DNA from: Mercurialis annua
Taxonomy: Eukaryota; Streptophyta; Magnoliopsida; Malpighiales; Euphorbiaceae
DNA length: 64,000 nucleotides
Direction: 5' to 3'
Assembly (NCBI RefSeq): GCF_937616625.2
Contig: NC_065576.1
Coordinates: 18,564,001 to 18,628,000, forward strand
Under the pieces are notes generated by a model. The model was not told where the DNA came from. It saw nothing but the letters and a program-made list of their open reading frames with translations, and made no database searches. The position numbers and the translations under genes are program-made. Positions 62,001 to 64,000 of this stretch are shown piece by piece (the first letter of the stretch is position 1; the number at the start of each line of letters is the position of its first letter).

Positions 62001-64000
62001 CGCTAAAAGGGCGAAACGTTTGGATTTGTTTCGTAACCTTTGTAAACGTTTGGCTTCAATCGCTAAAAAGGGGAAACGTTTGGATTTGTTTCGTAATGTT
62101 TGTAAACGTTTGGCATAAATAGCTAAAAAGGTGAAATGTTTGGATTTGTTTCGTAACATTTTAAACATTTGGCTTAAATCGCTAAAATGGAGAAAAGTTT
62201 GGATTTGTTTCGTAAGGTTTGAAAACGTTTGGCATAAATTGCTAAAAAGGTGAAATGTTTGGTTTTGTTTCGTAACGTTTGTAAACGTTTGGCTTAAATC
62301 ACTTAAAAGGTGAAACGTTTGGATTTCTTTCGTAATGTTTGTAAACTTTTGGCTTAAATTGCTAAATAGGTGAAACGCTTGGATTTGTTTCGTAACGTTT
62401 GTAAACGTTTGGCTTAAATTACAAAAAATGAGAAACGCTTGGATTAATTTCGGAATGTTTGGCTTAAATTGCTAAAAAGGTGAAACGCTTAGATTTGTTT
62501 CGTAACGTTCGTAAACGTTTGGCTTAAATTGCTAAAAAGGTGAAATGCTTGGTTTTATTTCGTAACGTTTGTAAAGGTTTGGCTAAAATCGCTAAAAATG
62601 TGAAACGTTTGGATTTGTTTCGTAACGTTTTAAACGTTTGGTTTTGTTTCGTAACGTTTGTTAACGTTTGTCTTAAATCGCCAAAAAGGCGAAACGTTTG
62701 GATTTGTTTCATAACGTTTGTAAACATTTGTCTTAAATCGCTAAAAATGTGAAATGTTTTGATTTGTTTCGTATTGTTTGTAAACGTTTGGCTTAAATCG
62801 CTAAACAGGTGAAACTTTTGGATTTGTTTCGTATCTTCTGTAAACGTTTGTCTTAAATCGCTAAAAAGGTGAAACGTTTGGATTTGTTTCGTAACCTTTG
62901 TAAACGTTTGGCTTAAATTGCTAATAAGGTGAAACGCTTTGATTTGTTTCATAGCGTTTGTAAACGTTTTGCTTAAATTGCTAAAAAAGGTGAAACGCTT
63001 AGATTTGTTTCGTAACTTTCGTAAACGTTTGGCGTAAATTGCTAAAAAGGTGAAACGCTTGGATTTGTTTCATAACTTTTGTAAACGTTTGGCTTAAAAT
63101 GCTAAAAAGGTGAAACGCTTGGATTTGTTTCGTAACGTTTGTAAACAATTGCTTAAATTGCTAAAAAGGTGAAACATTTGGATTTGTTTCATAACGTTTG
63201 TAAACGTTTGGCTTAAATTCATAAAAAGGGGAAACATTTGGATTTGTTTCCTAACGTTTGTAAACGTTTGGCTTAAATCGCTAAAAAGGTAAAACGTTTG
63301 GATTTGTTTCGTAACATTTCTAAACATTTGGCTTAAATTGTTAAAAAGGCGAAACGCTTGGATTTGTTTTATAACGTTTGTAAACATTTGGCTTAAATTG
63401 CTAAAAAGGTGAAACGCTTGGTTTTGTTTCGTAACGTTTGTAAACAATTGGCTTAAATTGTTAAAAAGATGAAATATTTAGATTTGTTTCGTAACGTTTG
63501 GCTTAAATTACTAAAAATGTGAAACATTTGGATTTGTTTCATAACGTTTGTAAACGTTTGGCATAAATCGCTAAAAAGGTAAACCGTTTGGATTTGTTTC
63601 GTAACGTTTATAAATGTTTGACTTAAATTGCTAAAAAGGTGACACATTTGGTTTTGTTTTGTAACCTTTGTAAACGTTTGGCTGAAATTGCTAAAAAGGT
63701 GAAACGTTTGGATTTGTTTCGTAACCATTGTAAACTTTTGGCTTAAATCGCTAAAAAGGTGAAATGTTTGGATTTGTTTCTTAACGCTTTAAACGTTTGG
63801 CTTAAATCGCTAAAATTTGTAAATGTTTGTCTTAAATCGCTAAAAAGGTGAAACATTCGGATTTATTTCGTAACCTTTGTAAACGTTTAGCTTAAATTGC
63901 TAAAGGGGTGAAATGCTTTGATTTGGTTCATAGCGTTTGTAAACGTTTGGCTTAAATTGCCAAAAAGGTGAAACGCTTGGATTTGTTTCATATCGTTTGT

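Larger units (their letters stand above)
41913..64000. repeat. 60-bp satellite array, right block (about 368 monomers, runs off the window)
   Basis: It continues the middle block after the Tekay insertion. Up to about 59 kb it is organised as the long higher-order repeat (copies 2 to 5). From about 59.1 kb to the end the monomers continue with the same consensus, but I could not find the private markers again, so that part is either another repeat type or an older, decayed one. No gene is supported in it. Confidence 0.97.

Noticed and set aside
2007..64000. CRISPR array
   Set aside because: Repeats are directly contiguous and no unique spacers separate them; sequence context is a plant genome.
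2007..64000. Functional centromere satellite
   Set aside because: No centromere-specific retroelement (CRM type) is inserted; the chromovirus is of Tekay type, which is widespread in heterochromatin. Only CENH3 chromatin data could decide.

Overview
The window is repetitive plant DNA: about 38 kb of a 60-bp tandem satellite interrupted by LTR retrotransposons. I see no host gene, no RNA gene, and nothing bacterial or CRISPR-like. A Tekay/Del-type Ty3/gypsy chromovirus, primer-binding sites that match plant initiator tRNA-Met, 2.8-kb LTRs and AT-rich sequence point to a flowering plant, most likely a eudicot; the species cannot be named from this sequence. The setting is constitutive heterochromatin (pericentromeric, knob or interstitial), but nothing here proves centromere function.

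Layout. 1-2006: the 3' two thirds of an older LTR related to the Tekay LTR. 2007-5812: satellite, comparatively diverged. 5813-18613: a tandem LTR-internal-LTR-internal-LTR complex of a non-autonomous (LARD-like) element with no coding capacity. Its first unit carries a large internal deletion, and the whole complex is flanked by one TGTTT target-site duplication. 18614-30805: satellite. 30806-41912: a complete Tekay-type element flanked by GAAAC, with one long gag-pol frame (33984-38948) broken by four in-frame stop codons and no frameshift. 41913-64000: satellite. Removing the two insertions restores the satellite phase at both sites, so the three satellite blocks were one array.

Satellite architecture. 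The monomer (60 bp, 20 codons) has a visible half-monomer substructure built on AAACGTTTGG. Above it lies a very long higher-order repeat of about 4.2-4.7 kb (roughly 70-78 monomers). It can be followed through five successive copies from about 23.7 kb to 59 kb using two private markers. One segment of 2740-2742 bp is nearly constant in length in all copies, while the other segment changes by whole blocks. One copy carries an internal 1667-bp tandem duplication.

Interaction of the parts. The non-autonomous element shares the LTR 3' half, the primer-binding site and the polypurine tract with the Tekay family, so Tekay-type proteins are the obvious candidates for having mobilised it. The copy present here is itself dead (four stops and an altered reverse-transcriptase active site). 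The many apparent reverse-strand ORFs in the satellite are a by-product of the 60-bp period and are not annotated as genes.
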